A DNA stretch of 64,000 nt from positions 558,001 through 622,000 of the forward strand of contig NZ_CP045740.1 in NCBI RefSeq assembly GCF_009650765.1, in the 5' to 3' direction. The first letter of the stretch is position 1, and every line of letters starts with the position of its first letter. A program made the position numbers and the translations under genes. Source of the stretch: Streptomyces sp. SUK 48. Its GTDB lineage: Bacteria > Actinomycetota > Actinomycetes > Streptomycetales > Streptomycetaceae. Positions 7,862 through 15,885 of this stretch are shown here, piece after piece. The notes beneath the pieces were generated by a model that saw only the letters and a program-made list of their open reading frames with translations, made no database searches and was not told where the DNA came from.

Positions 7862-8806
7862 ATGAGCACGCGCACGAACACTCCGCAGACCACCGGCACT
7901 CCGCAGACCACCGGCCCGACCACCGTCCCCTCCTGGACCGTGGGCGACGTCACCGTCCACCGCGTCGACGAGGCGCCGCTGCCGCCCGCCACCGGAGCGT
8001 GGCTGCTGCCCGGCGCCACCCCGGACGTCGTCTCCGGACAGGACTGGCTGCGCCCCCACTTCGCCGACGACGAGGGCGTGCTGCGCCTCGACAGCCACAG
8101 CTTCGCGTTCACCGTCGGCGGGCTGCGCGTCCTGGTGGACACCGGCATCGGCAACGGCAAGGAGCGGGCCAACCCCGCCTGGCACCACCTGGACACCGAC
8201 TACCTCCAGCGCCTCACGGCGGCCGGATTCCCCCCGGACTCCGTCGACCTGGTGATCCTCACCCACCTGCACGCCGACCACGTCGGCTGGAACACGCGCG
8301 AGGTGAACGGAGAGTGGGTGCCCACCTTCCCGCACGCCCGCTACCTCACCTCGCGCGTCGAGCGGGAGTTCTGGGCCGGGTACGACATGGAGGAGGCGCG
8401 CCGGCAGATGTTCCGCGACTCGGTGATCCCGGTGGAGGAGGCGGGGCTGCTCGACCTCGTCGACATCCCCGCGGACGGAGCCGAAGTCGTCCCGGGCCTG
8501 CGGCTGATCCCCACCCCCGGGCACACCCCCGGCCACCTCGCCGTCGAGCTGACCAGCCACGGGGCCACGGCACTGATCACCGGCGACTGCATCCACCATC
8601 CGCTCCAGCTCGCGCATCCCGGCATCGGCGCGTGCGTCGACATCGAGCCCGAGCGGTCCGAGCTCTCGCGCCGCGCGCTGCTCGGTTCGCTCGCCGGCAC
8701 GCAGACACTCGTCCTGGGCACCCACTTCGCGCCGCCCACCGCCGGCCGGGTCGTCGCTCACGAGGGTGCCTTCCGGCTCGCACCCGTCCCCGCCGGCTCG
8801 CGCTGA
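7862..8806 (+). CDS. MBL-fold metallo-hydrolase
   Basis: 314 residues of the metallo-beta-lactamase superfamily. The dinuclear metal motif is LTHLHADHVGW, followed by PGHTPGH, the bridging Asp in ITGDCIHH and the last His in LGTHFAPP, so the site is complete. The N-terminus contains an 18-base tandem duplication (PQTTGT repeated). Members near this sequence type include lactonases and other ester hydrolases; the substrate cannot be read from sequence. It is the second gene of the TetR-controlled operon and may detoxify the same compound that the MFS protein exports. Confidence 0.87.
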   Translation: MSTRTNTPQTTGTPQTTGPTTVPSWTVGDVTVHRVDEAPLPPATGAWLLPGATPDVVSGQDWLRPHFADDEGVLRLDSHSFAFTVGGLRVLVDTGIGNGKERANPAWHHLDTDYLQRLTAAGFPPDSVDLVILTHLHADHVGWNTREVNGEWVPTFPHARYLTSRVEREFWAGYDMEEARRQMFRDSVIPVEEAGLLDLVDIPADGAEVVPGLRLIPTPGHTPGHLAVELTSHGATALITGDCIHHPLQLAHPGIGACVDIEPERSELSRRALLGSLAGTQTLVLGTHFAPPTAGRVVAHEGAFRLAPVPAGSR

Positions 8807-8821
8807 CGGTCCGGGGCATGC

Positions 8822-9493
8822 TCAGAGCGCCATGGTGTCCGCGGTCCTGCCGCGGAGTTCCGCGCGTACGGACTCGGTGAGGGTGACGGTCGCGCTGGTG
8901 GCGGCCAGCCAGCGGACGGCCATGGTGTGGCCGTCGGCTGTCCGGTCGGCCACGGCGTCGGCGACGACGAACGCCTCGGGGTCCTGCATCCAGGCGTCGG
9001 CCGCGGTGAGCAGGACATCGGTGTGCGCCGCCGCGCCCACGACCAGCACCTGGTCCCGCCCGAGTTCCTTCAGCCGTGAGCGCAGCCGGGTGCCGGCGAA
9101 CGCGCTGTACCGCTTGGCCGTCAGGACCGTGTCGCCCGCCTCCGGCCGCAGCACGTCCACGACGGCGTGGGCGTCCGCCTCGGTGGGCGGTGCGAGCGGG
9201 ACCGGCGCGGGGAACACCGGCCCCGGCCCCTCTCCCCCGGCCGACCGCGATCCCGGAACGCGCGTCACATACACGACGGGCACGCCGGAGCAGCGGGCGG
9301 TCTCGGTCAACCGGCTTATGTTGTCGAGGAGTTTTGCGACCGGGGCGGTCTCCCGCAGGGCCCGCAGGACGTACTCCTGCATGTGCTGCACGACGAGTAC
9401 GGCACGCGACGGGTCGATGCTCCGGGAGGGGCCGCCGCCCGGCAGCGACGCCGCGTCGGGCATGGAGTACGGGAGGACGCTTGACGATGTCAT
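8822..9493 (-). CDS. isochorismatase-family protein lacking the catalytic Asp
   Basis: 223 residues of the cysteine-hydrolase/isochorismatase superfamily. The conserved Lys is in LTAKRYSAFAGTRL. The first-strand motif, normally xDMQ, reads VVQHMQEY, so the catalytic Asp is replaced by His. The Cys position reads GAAAHTDVLLTAADA, as in EntB/PhzD-type members that also lack Cys. It lies 15 bases downstream of the DUF2470 gene, behind an iron box. A siderophore-related or purely binding role is possible. An active hydrolase is doubtful given the missing Asp. Confidence 0.75.
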   Translation of the reverse strand: MTSSSVLPYSMPDAASLPGGGPSRSIDPSRAVLVVQHMQEYVLRALRETAPVAKLLDNISRLTETARCSGVPVVYVTRVPGSRSAGGEGPGPVFPAPVPLAPPTEADAHAVVDVLRPEAGDTVLTAKRYSAFAGTRLRSRLKELGRDQVLVVGAAAHTDVLLTAADAWMQDPEAFVVADAVADRTADGHTMAVRWLAATSATVTLTESVRAELRGRTADTMAL

Positions 9494-9508
9494 GTCTCGC
9501 CTTTCGGC

Positions 9509-10213
9509 TCAGGCCAGCAGGTGGCCGCTGTGGGAGAGGCGGCGCGCCGCCGACAGCAGGGCGTGGATCTGCGGTCCGACGTGGTCGAGGTCGCGCACGG
9601 GGGTACGGAACGGGATGCGGGCGTCGTGGTGGGTGCGCCGGTGTTCCAGACGCAGGGTCAGGCCGTAGCGGTCGATGGCCACCGGGACCACCTTCGTCAC
9701 GCCGGGCTCCGGACGCGGCCGTACGAGCCGCAGCAGCCGGGGCACGAGGTCGGCGTGGTCGTCCACGAGGTGGGTCAGGATGCCCGCCTCACCGGTGGCC
9801 AGCGGATCGAGTTCGGCCGCCTCCAGTTCCTGGAGGGTGACATACGCGCGTCCGCCGGATTCCTCCAGGACGCCCTGCCCGAACTCCATGCACGTGCTGT
9901 CGGTGGCGTCCGGGTCGTACGGCGCGCGCAGCACCCCGGTCAGGGTGACGCGGGCGCGCAGCCGCTCGCGTACCGGCGTGGGCGCTATGTCGGTGAGTTC
10001 CAGACGGACCGGGACCCGTACGGGCGACGGGGTGCCGTCGCCCTCCCAGGCGGCGTGCAGATGGAAGTGCCCCATCGCGCCGGTGCCGTCGAGTCGGCGG
10101 ATCTCATGGTGGCGGCCGTCGCTGACCACGGTCATCGAGTGGGCGGCGGCCAGGATCGAGCGGACACGCTCGGCGGCCGTCGGCGCGGGGGCAGGACTGG
10201 GGGTATGACGCAT
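9509..10213 (-). CDS. DUF2470 domain protein, iron-regulated
   Basis: 234 residues. The C-terminal part (ILTHLVDDHADLVPRLLRLVR, then VTKVVPVAIDRYGLTLRL) matches the DUF2470 layout found in heme-iron utilisation (HugZ-like) proteins and pyridoxamine oxidase-like proteins. The N-terminal half would be the split-barrel region, but no clear FMN motif is visible. The ATG at 10213 has a TGGAGGG site. A near-consensus iron box lies 26 bases upstream, so expression should rise under iron limitation. It heads a two-gene operon with the isochorismatase-like gene. A heme- or siderophore-related role is inference. Confidence 0.75.
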   Translation of the reverse strand: MRHTPSPAPAPTAAERVRSILAAAHSMTVVSDGRHHEIRRLDGTGAMGHFHLHAAWEGDGTPSPVRVPVRLELTDIAPTPVRERLRARVTLTGVLRAPYDPDATDSTCMEFGQGVLEESGGRAYVTLQELEAAELDPLATGEAGILTHLVDDHADLVPRLLRLVRPRPEPGVTKVVPVAIDRYGLTLRLEHRRTHHDARIPFRTPVRDLDHVGPQIHALLSAARRLSHSGHLLA

Positions 10214-10238
10214 CCGGGCCCTCCAGGACCAGGCGAAG

Positions 10239-10257
10239 TAAGGTAAGCCTAACCTAA
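10239..10257 (-). promoter_or_regulatory. iron box (DmdR1/IdeR-type operator)
   Basis: Read on the minus strand the 19 bases are TTAGGTTAGGCTTACCTTA. This differs at one base from the classic actinobacterial iron box TTAGGTTAGGCTCACCTAA in the core and at one in the end. It lies upstream of the DUF2470 gene start at 10213. Confidence 0.88.
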
Positions 10258-10299
10258 CTCATGCGTGATCCGGTCGGCCAGTCGCCCCGTACGCACGGA

Positions 10300-10337
10300 G
10301 CCCCTCCACCGGCCGGGACGATCACCGGTGGAGGGGC
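10300..10337 (-). terminator. hairpin downstream of the beta-1,3-glucanase gene
   Basis: A 13-bp perfect stem (GCCCCTCCACCGG paired with its complement) with a 12-base loop, located 34 bases past the glucanase stop. No T tract, as usual in Streptomyces. Confidence 0.7.
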
Positions 10338-10370
10338 GTGCGCGCGAGGCGTCGTACGAGGGGACGGCCC

Positions 10371-11735
10371 TCAGTAGCCGACCGCGACCTCCATCCACTG
10401 CGGGCTGTCCATCGAGGTGTACGCGGCCTGGCCCGCCACGTCGTCGTACGGGAAGCCGTACGCGAGGTGGCCGATCGCGTGGTCGTGCCAGTACTTGGCG
10501 TACCAGTTGGCCGGGTCGCCGCCGTAGAACTTCGACGGGTCCTGCTGCTGCGCGGCCGGCAGGTTCGCGGTGTGCCGGTTGAGCGCGGCGCACAGGGCGG
10601 CGTTGGAGGCGAGGGACCCGGCGCAGCCGAAGATGTTCGAGGTGGACTCGTTCACGCCGACCGAACTCGCGTACGCCGTGAAGTAACCGGCGTTCGCGCC
10701 GCCCGCACGGAAGCTGGGGTCGCTGCCGGGGGCGATGATCCGGTACGGCGCCTGGGTCTGGGCCAGGACCTTGAACTGCTGCGGCACGGAGTTCTGGAAG
10801 TTCTGGAACACCTGGTCGCGGCTCATGGTGAACAGGTCCTGGGCGTCGCCCAGTTGTACGTCCTGCCCGCTGTGCGAGTGCAGCCGGATGGCCAGCGGCA
10901 GGCCCCAGGCGTCGACCCGGGTGGTGTTGCCGCTGAACGAGGACGTGCCGGTGGTGAACTCGATGAAGTCGTAGTACTGGCCGTTCGGGGAGCCGACGTA
11001 GAAGTACATGCGCTGGGCGGGGGCGGCGACGATGTCCACGTAGGGCTGCTCGGCGATCGAGTGCTCCTGGCCGTTGTAGCTCCAGTAGACCTGGCTGTCC
11101 GGGTAGGCGCCGCCGGTCCGGTTGAGCACCTTCACCTTCATGACGGCCGAGGACGGCGGGATGTCGGCGGTGGTGCCCCAGAAGTCGTCGGGGGGCGTGG
11201 TGCCGCCGGAGCCGCCGTAGACCTGGAACTCCCAGAGGGAGTAGCCGTAGGGGGTGGCGCGCTGGGTGCCGTACATCCGGACGTACCGTCCGGAGCCGCT
11301 CACGTTCAGGTTCTGTACGCCGCCGGTGCCGGCGGCGGTCGAGTAGACGGTGGTCCAGGGGCCGCCCGGGTCCGTGGCCGTCTGGAGGGTGAACGCCTTG
11401 GCGTAGGCGGCCTCCCATTTCAGGGTGACCTGGGTGAGGGGCTGGACCGAGCCGAGGTCGACCATGATCCACTGCGGGTCGGCGAACGCGCTGGACCAGC
11501 GGGTCTGGTCATTGCCGTCCACCGCCTGCGCGGCGCCGAAGGAGGCGTTCTCGGTGGAGGAGGCGGTGGCGGGTCTGCCTTGGGAGAGCAGGGTGCCCGC
11601 CGCGTGGGCGGGACTCTGGGCGGTGACGGTGAGTCCGAGCGCCGCGACGAGCGCGATCAGCAGCGCGAGGACGAGGTGGGGCCGGGGCCGGGGGCGTCCC
11701 GGCGCGAGGCGTGGCGAGGCGGAGCTGACTGGCAT
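10371..11735 (-). CDS. secreted beta-1,3-glucanase (GH64/thaumatin-like) with F5/8 type C domain
   Basis: About 454 residues. A signal peptide (HLVLALLIALVAALGLTVTAQSPAHA) leads into a discoidin/CBM32-type domain of about 140 residues (SQGRPATASSTENASFGAAQ, ending LWEFQVYGG). The rest, from DDFWGTTADIPP, has the GH64-like motifs VDAWGLPLAIRLH, FNFQ-like FQNFQNSVP and WYAKYWHDHAIGHLAYGFPYDD. These enzymes cut beta-1,3-glucans such as laminarin outside the cell. The ATG at 11735 has an AGGAG site. A LacI-type palindrome lies about 57 bases upstream, suggesting sugar control. Confidence 0.82.
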   Translation of the reverse strand: MPVSSASPRLAPGRPRPRPHLVLALLIALVAALGLTVTAQSPAHAAGTLLSQGRPATASSTENASFGAAQAVDGNDQTRWSSAFADPQWIMVDLGSVQPLTQVTLKWEAAYAKAFTLQTATDPGGPWTTVYSTAAGTGGVQNLNVSGSGRYVRMYGTQRATPYGYSLWEFQVYGGSGGTTPPDDFWGTTADIPPSSAVMKVKVLNRTGGAYPDSQVYWSYNGQEHSIAEQPYVDIVAAPAQRMYFYVGSPNGQYYDFIEFTTGTSSFSGNTTRVDAWGLPLAIRLHSHSGQDVQLGDAQDLFTMSRDQVFQNFQNSVPQQFKVLAQTQAPYRIIAPGSDPSFRAGGANAGYFTAYASSVGVNESTSNIFGCAGSLASNAALCAALNRHTANLPAAQQQDPSKFYGGDPANWYAKYWHDHAIGHLAYGFPYDDVAGQAAYTSMDSPQWMEVAVGY

Positions 11736-11791
11736 GGGCGTACTCCTCGAACGGGTGGGGACCGTGCTGGAGACCGAACCGTGACGCAGCC

Positions 11792-11805
11792 TGAGAGCGC
11801 TCTCG
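11792..11805. promoter_or_regulatory. LacI-family (CebR-like) operator
   Basis: A 14-base palindrome centred on GAGAGCGCTCTC, close to the CebR consensus TGGGAGCGCTCCCA. It lies upstream of the secreted glucanase gene. The regulator itself is not in the window, except for a LacI relic at 33.3 kb. Confidence 0.65.
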
Positions 11806-12073
11806 GGTGAGGGTGATGGTGGCAAGCCTCCCGGGGCCAGTCAATGGGTTGTTCACAAATGAACGGCGGCACAGCGGAATTCGTTCGGCTCCCGAACGCC
11901 GGACCCATGTGACCTGGACCACACGCCCGTAAGCCTTCCCCTGAGGCGTCCGGAGGCGTACGTTCCGGTTTACCTCGCGATGGCGCCCCTACGGCGCCGG
12001 CCCGCCGAGCCTGGGACGGCGGGCCAGCGGGGGCCAAGACGGTGCCGCGCAACGTGCGTCCCGTAAAAGAGAG

Positions 12074-12101
12074 TTGGGCAGCGCAGCCTCCCTGTTAGGG
12101 T
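12074..12101 (+). promoter_or_regulatory. promoter for leaderless VOC gene
   Basis: TTGGGC and TAGGGT spaced 16 bases, with the -10 ending 6 bases before the ATG at 12108. No ribosome site fits in between, so transcription probably starts at the start codon. Confidence 0.55.
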
Positions 12102-12107
12102 GCGCCG

Positions 12108-12542
12108 ATGTCATCGATCAAGAAGATCCAGGTCACCTTCGACTGCGCGGATCCCGAGCGCGTCGCCCGTTTCTGGTGCGAGGTGCTGGGCTACGAAGTC
12201 CCGCCGCCGCCGGAGGGGTTCGCCACCTGGGCGGATTTCGATCGCTCGCTGCCGGCCGAGCGGCAGGGCGCGGCGTTCGCCTGCGCCGACCCGTCGGGCG
12301 TGGGTCCTCGGCTGTTCTTCCAGCGCGTTCCCGAGGGGAAGGTCGTGAAGAACAGGGTGCACATCGACGTCCGGGTCGGCACCGGGCTCGTGGGCGAGGA
12401 GCGGCTGGCCGCGCTGGAGGCCGAGTGCGCGCGGCTGGTCGCGCTCGGCGCGGTGCGGGTGCGGCTGCTGCGTGCCGACGGCTTCAACGAGTCGTGCCTC
12501 ACGATGCAGGACGTCGAGGGCAACGAATTCTGTCTCGACTGA
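12108..12542 (+). CDS. VOC (glyoxalase-like) family protein
   Basis: 144 residues. The N-terminal beta-alpha-beta unit (IQVTFDCADPERVARFWCEVLGYEV) and the repeat unit ending SCLTMQDVEGNEFCLD are typical of glyoxalase-6-type VOC proteins. The pattern LFFQRVPEGKVVKNRVHIDV links the halves. Substrate unknown; members range from dioxygenases to antibiotic-binding proteins. Probably leaderless and monocistronic. Its 3' end overlaps the decayed PAP2 frame on the other strand. Confidence 0.82.
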   Translation: MSSIKKIQVTFDCADPERVARFWCEVLGYEVPPPPEGFATWADFDRSLPAERQGAAFACADPSGVGPRLFFQRVPEGKVVKNRVHIDVRVGTGLVGEERLAALEAECARLVALGAVRVRLLRADGFNESCLTMQDVEGNEFCLD

Positions 12543-13032
12543 TCTCCCCCGCGGCCCCCGCCCCCGTCCGGGCGATCCGCGCCACACCCAGCCGGCCGTA
12601 GCCGGACGGCCGACCGCCGAGGGCATCGTCGGGCCAGTGCACCCGCAGGGCGATGCGGCTGAGGCCGACGGCGCCGCCGATCCCGTAGGCGGCCGTGCGC
12701 GAGTCGGTGGCCAGGCCGGTGGCCGGCAGGGCGGTCGCCGTGTGGCGGGAGGGGTGGCTCGCTCCGTGGAAGGAGGCGAACCGACCCGCCTGCGGGGGGC
12801 GTTGGCGGGCAACGGCCCGGCGCATGGCGGTGCGGGGCGCGTCACCCACGGCCAGGATCATGAGGGGCGACCAGCGGTCGAGGGCGGACCGGCGCGTTCG
12901 GCCGGACCGGCGCAGGCAGCGCGCGGCGGTCGCCGTGCAGGCCACCGGGCGTGAACCCAGTCTCGGCGCCGGACGGCCAGCCGTCGTCCGGCGAGACACC
13001 GTAGGCGGCTCCCCGGACGGCGGACGCGTCAT
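12499..13032 (-). pseudogene. PAP2-type phosphatase, decayed
   Basis: The frame keeps the PAP2 motif series: RRAVARQRP, then PSRHTATA, then SRIALRVHWPDD with the catalytic His and Asp. The start at 13032 has an AAGGAG site. But the hydrophobic segments expected around the active site are broken by charged residues (CLRRSGRTRRSALDRW), and the frame runs past the normal end into antisense of the VOC gene. I read this as an intramembrane phosphatase gene that has degenerated. A short soluble PAP2 protein cannot be excluded. Confidence 0.5.
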
Positions 13033-13154
13033 GGGGCGCTCCTTCGCCGGCGTGGTCGTCCCTCCACCCGGTCCCCGGGGCCGCCGGGTCACCGTGGCGG
13101 GCAGCACCGTGGGGTAAGCGCGGGGCACGGTGGACGTGCTGTGGCTGGTGTGGG

Positions 13155-13206
13155 CGGCCGGGCTGGACCCGGACGGGATACGGCCGGGCTGGACCCGGAC
13201 GGGGTA
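13155..13206. repeat. 26-bp tandem repeat, two full units
   Basis: Units at 13155-13180 and 13181-13206 differ at one base and are followed by a partial third unit. The stretch 13033-13303 has no convincing gene; it holds this repeat and the hairpin at 13279. Confidence 0.75.
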
Positions 13207-13278
13207 CGGCCGGCCCGGACCGGGTCGAAGGGCGCGGTGCGGGGCCCGAGATGTGGTCCGCCCCGGGGTGACGGCTCT

Positions 13279-13298
13279 GACGGCCCGTCACGGCCGTC
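13279..13298 (-). terminator. hairpin after the SpoIIE-type phosphatase gene
   Basis: GACGGCC pairs with GGCCGTC around a 6-base loop, 6 bases past the stop codon on the minus strand. Confidence 0.5.
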
Positions 13299-13303
13299 GC
13301 GGC

Positions 13304-14605
13304 TCAGGGGACGCGCAGGGCGAGTACGGCGACGTCGTCGTTCTGCACGTCGCTCATCCGGGTGAGCAGCTCGTCCCGGAAGACGGTCAGTGGCTCGCGG
13401 GCGAGGGCCGCCGCGTGCTGGCGCAGCCGGGTCAGGCCGCGGCCGATGTCCTCGCCGGGCCGTTCGACGAGGCCGTCGGTGTACAGGAGGAGGGTGGCGC
13501 CGGGCGGCAGGGTGATGGTCGCCGTGTCCCGGGTGAGCGCCGGGTCGACCCCGAGGATGGGGGCGTGGCCCTCCTCCAGCAGCAGCGTGCGGCCGTCGGG
13601 CTGGGCCAGCAGGGGCGGGAGGTGGCCGGCGTTGGTCCAGGTGAGCCGCCAGGGGCCGGTGTCGGGTGTCTCGATGCGCGCGATGACGGCGGTCACCAGC
13701 TCGATGCTGGTCAGACCCTGCATCACCTTGTCCAGGCGGCACATGATGCCCGCCGGGTCGTCGCCGCCGCTGTCGAAGGCGAGTGCGCGCAGCATGTTGC
13801 GCAGTTGCCCCATGCGGACGGCGGCGGCCAGGTCGTGGCCGACGACGTCCCCGATGGCGAGGACGGCCGAGCCGTCGGGCAGCGGGAAGGCGTCGTACCA
13901 GTCACCCCCGACCTCGGCCCGTTCGCGGGCGGCCAGGTAGCGGGTGGCGAGCTGGAGGTGGTCCAGGCCGGTCAGGTCGGGCAGGAGGGAGAGCTGGAGC
14001 TGCTCGGCGGTGTGCTCCTGGAGGGCGTACAGCCGGGCGTTGTCCAGGGCGAGGGCCGCACGGTGGCCCAGGTCGGCGGCGAGCGCCTGCTCCTGTTCGT
14101 CGAACGGCGGGGCCCCGGTGCGGCGGACGAAGGTGAGGGCGCCCAGCTCCTGCCGCCGCACGCGCATGGGCACGATCAGCGCGCTGTGGGCGCCGAGGGT
14201 GCGGTACAGGGCCCATTGGGCGGCGCGCAGCGGGTCGGCCGGGTCGGGTGTGCCGAAGTCGGTGACCAGGACGGGGCCCGCGCCGCGCAGCACCTTCGCC
14301 AGCGCGCACGCCGAGTCGTCCGGGCCGGGGATCAGCGCGCCGGACAGCACGCGCAGCGCCCGTTCCGTGTCCCGGTCGGTGACCGTGAGCCGTCGTAGCC
14401 CCTCGCCCTCCACGACGTCCACGACGCAGGCGTCGGCCAGCTGCGGGACGACCAGCCGGGCGAGTCTGCGCAGCGACTCCTGGGCGTCGAGGCCGGAGGC
14501 CAGCGCGCGGCTCACATCGGCGAGCAGCCGCAGCCGGGCCGCGGCGACCTCCGGTGGCAGCGCCTCGGGCGGTGCTGCCACCGGGGCTGTCGGCTCTCGT
14601 TTCAT
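13304..14605 (-). CDS. GAF-SpoIIE (PP2C-type) protein phosphatase under a fluoride aptamer
   Basis: 433 residues. A GAF domain (about 40-200; LRLLADVSRALASGLDAQESL to LALDNARLYALQEHT) precedes a PP2C_SIG/SpoIIE phosphatase domain. Metal-binding motifs are visible: EVGGDWYDAFPLPDGSAVLAIGDVVGHD, and LLLYTDGLVERPGEDI near the end with DVQNDDVAVLAL. Such enzymes dephosphorylate anti-anti-sigma proteins or related targets. The ATG at 14605 has a GGAGGAG site. Extending the gene to 14740 would translate through the fluoride aptamer (MRLAL...), so that start is rejected. Fluoride control and a stress-signalling role are inferred. Confidence 0.87.
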   Translation of the reverse strand: MKREPTAPVAAPPEALPPEVAAARLRLLADVSRALASGLDAQESLRRLARLVVPQLADACVVDVVEGEGLRRLTVTDRDTERALRVLSGALIPGPDDSACALAKVLRGAGPVLVTDFGTPDPADPLRAAQWALYRTLGAHSALIVPMRVRRQELGALTFVRRTGAPPFDEQEQALAADLGHRAALALDNARLYALQEHTAEQLQLSLLPDLTGLDHLQLATRYLAARERAEVGGDWYDAFPLPDGSAVLAIGDVVGHDLAAAVRMGQLRNMLRALAFDSGGDDPAGIMCRLDKVMQGLTSIELVTAVIARIETPDTGPWRLTWTNAGHLPPLLAQPDGRTLLLEEGHAPILGVDPALTRDTATITLPPGATLLLYTDGLVERPGEDIGRGLTRLRQHAAALAREPLTVFRDELLTRMSDVQNDDVAVLALRVP

Positions 14606-14674
14606 GACGCTCCTCCGGGCGTCCCTGGGGCGGTGGGATTCGTGCCGGGCCGCCTGTCCGGTGGGATCGCGGGC

Positions 14675-14729
14675 AGATGTCGTCAGCGCGGCGCGGGCCG
14701 GGCGGTCGCACAGGGCGAGCCTCATCGCC
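14675..14729 (-). promoter_or_regulatory. fluoride riboswitch aptamer A (weaker copy)
   Basis: Minus-strand core begins GGCGATGAGGCTCGCC (stem 1 and its loop, identical to copies B and C) and ends CTGACGACATCT, the counterpart of CTGATGGCCTCT. A possible stem 2 is GTGCG with CGCGC. The loop GAGGC pairs poorly with the 3' ACATC, so the pseudoknot is imperfect. It is 70 bases upstream of the SpoIIE start. The 5' identity and position support it; ligand binding is less sure than for the other three. Confidence 0.65.
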
Positions 14730-14984
14730 GTCCTCTGCACCGATGCCCCGCCGGGGCGCCGCGCAATCCATCGTCACTCCCCTGCCCACCGGCGGCGGAC
14801 GCCCGGGGCGGCCCGCGTCGTACCGTGAAGGTGAGACGGACGGTGGAGGGGCCCACCGCCGACCGCGGCACGGCGCCGCCGACGGTCCCTGCCCGACGAG
14901 GGTGGTGATCCGGATGGGTGAAGGCCGGAGCCGGAGGGGCGACCGGGCGGCCGCCCGGTCGCCGCGGACCGACGGCGGCGCGCC

Positions 14985-15203
14985 ATGAGCGGGCTCGCCG
15001 GCCCGGTCGCCCGTGTCCTGCGCTACGGCACCGGGCCCGCCGCCCGCCGGGCCGCCGCCGGGGCGGCCGACCGGCTGTGGGCGCGGGGCGTGGCGGCGCG
15101 CGCGGTCTTCCGTCCCGAGTACGGCGGCTGGGCCGTCCTCGTCTTCACGGCTCCGGTCAAAGGGCGTCTTCAGGGCTCCGCCGGAAAGCGCCCGCGCGCG
15201 TGA
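14985..15203 (+). CDS. small hypothetical protein
   Basis: 72 residues with good third-position GC through YGGWAVLVFTAP, after which the sequence loses coding character (VKGRLQGSAGKRPRA). No clear ribosome site. It may be a real short gene or the start of a truncated one. It lies between divergent aptamers A and B and is not obviously part of either unit. Confidence 0.35.
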   Translation: MSGLAGPVARVLRYGTGPAARRAAAGAADRLWARGVAARAVFRPEYGGWAVLVFTAPVKGRLQGSAGKRPRA

Positions 15204-15332
15204 CCGAGGCCGCCGCCGCGAGCGGCGGAGACACCGACGGGCAAGGCGGCGACGGGCGGGGAGGCGACAGGCGGGGCGGCGTCGGCGTGGCGGACGTGGC
15301 GGGGCGTGCGCCGGATGACGCACTATGGATGT

Positions 15333-15378
15333 GGCGATGAGGCTCGCCCTTGACCGCACATCCGTGCTGATGGCCTCT
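15333..15378 (+). promoter_or_regulatory. fluoride riboswitch aptamer B
   Basis: 46-base crcB-type core. Stem 1 is GGCG/CGCC enclosing ATGAGGCT; stem 2 is GCAC/GTGC with a 4-base loop; the 3' end is GCTGATGGCCTCT. Loop bases GAGGC pair with GCCTC to make the pseudoknot. This closely follows the published Thermotoga petrophila fluoride aptamer. A -10-like CACTATGGAT lies just upstream. It precedes the DUF211/VIT-like operon, about 220 bases before the first start codon. That gap holds no recognisable gene. Confidence 0.88.
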
Positions 15379-15600
15379 ACCTCTGCGGGTCGGACGGCCG
15401 CCGCGGCTGCCCGTCGACGGCCACGAGCCAGGAGGTGCCCTCGCCCTTGCCGCTCCCGAGCACGAGCACACCGGCACGAGCACGACTGCACGAGGTCCGG
15501 CACGGCCGCACCGCGTCCGCGTCCGCTCGGCTCCTCCGAGCCTCCCCCTGAACTCGCCCTTCGCCCCGGCTGCCTGAACCCCCGCCAGAAGGAGTTGGAC

Positions 15601-15885
15601 ATGCCCGTACGACGGCTGGTCCTGGACGTCGACAAGACGGTCGACGAGCCCGATCTGATCCACCTCGCGTCGGTGATCGAGGCGGTGTCCGGAGTGAAGG
15701 CGGTGAACATCGCCGTCACCGAGATCGACATCGAGACCGTCGGCACGAACGTCACCGTGGAGGGCGACGCCATCGACGTCGGCGCGCTGACCGAGGCGAT
15801 CCAGCACACCGGCGCGGTCGTCCACAGCGTCGACGAGGTCGTGGCCGGCGCCTATCTGCTGGACAACAAGCCGCGTTCGCGATGA
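15601..15885 (+). CDS. DUF211 family protein
   Basis: 94 residues: PVRRLVLDVDKTVDEPDLIHLASVIEAVSGVKAVNI... with a ferredoxin-like beta-alpha-beta pattern and acidic strands (TEIDIETVGTNVTVEGDAIDV). This matches the DUF211 layout. Biochemical function is not established; members have been noted near fluoride riboswitches. The ATG at 15601 follows an AAGGAG site. Its 3' end overlaps the membrane protein gene by 4 bases (ATGA), so the two are coupled. The frame is open upstream through the aptamer, but that leader is not thought to be coding. Confidence 0.85.
   Translation: MPVRRLVLDVDKTVDEPDLIHLASVIEAVSGVKAVNIAVTEIDIETVGTNVTVEGDAIDVGALTEAIQHTGAVVHSVDEVVAGAYLLDNKPRSR

Noticed and set aside
14606..14740. 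Upstream start for the SpoIIE phosphatase giving an MRLAL... N-terminus
   Set aside because: The added residues are the fluoride aptamer read as codons; the ATG at 14605 has a strong GGAGGAG site.
15379..15600. Coding leader between aptamer B and DUF211
   Set aside because: The frame is open but its Ala/Arg/His composition is that of untranslated GC-rich DNA, and the ATG at 15601 has a good AAGGAG site.
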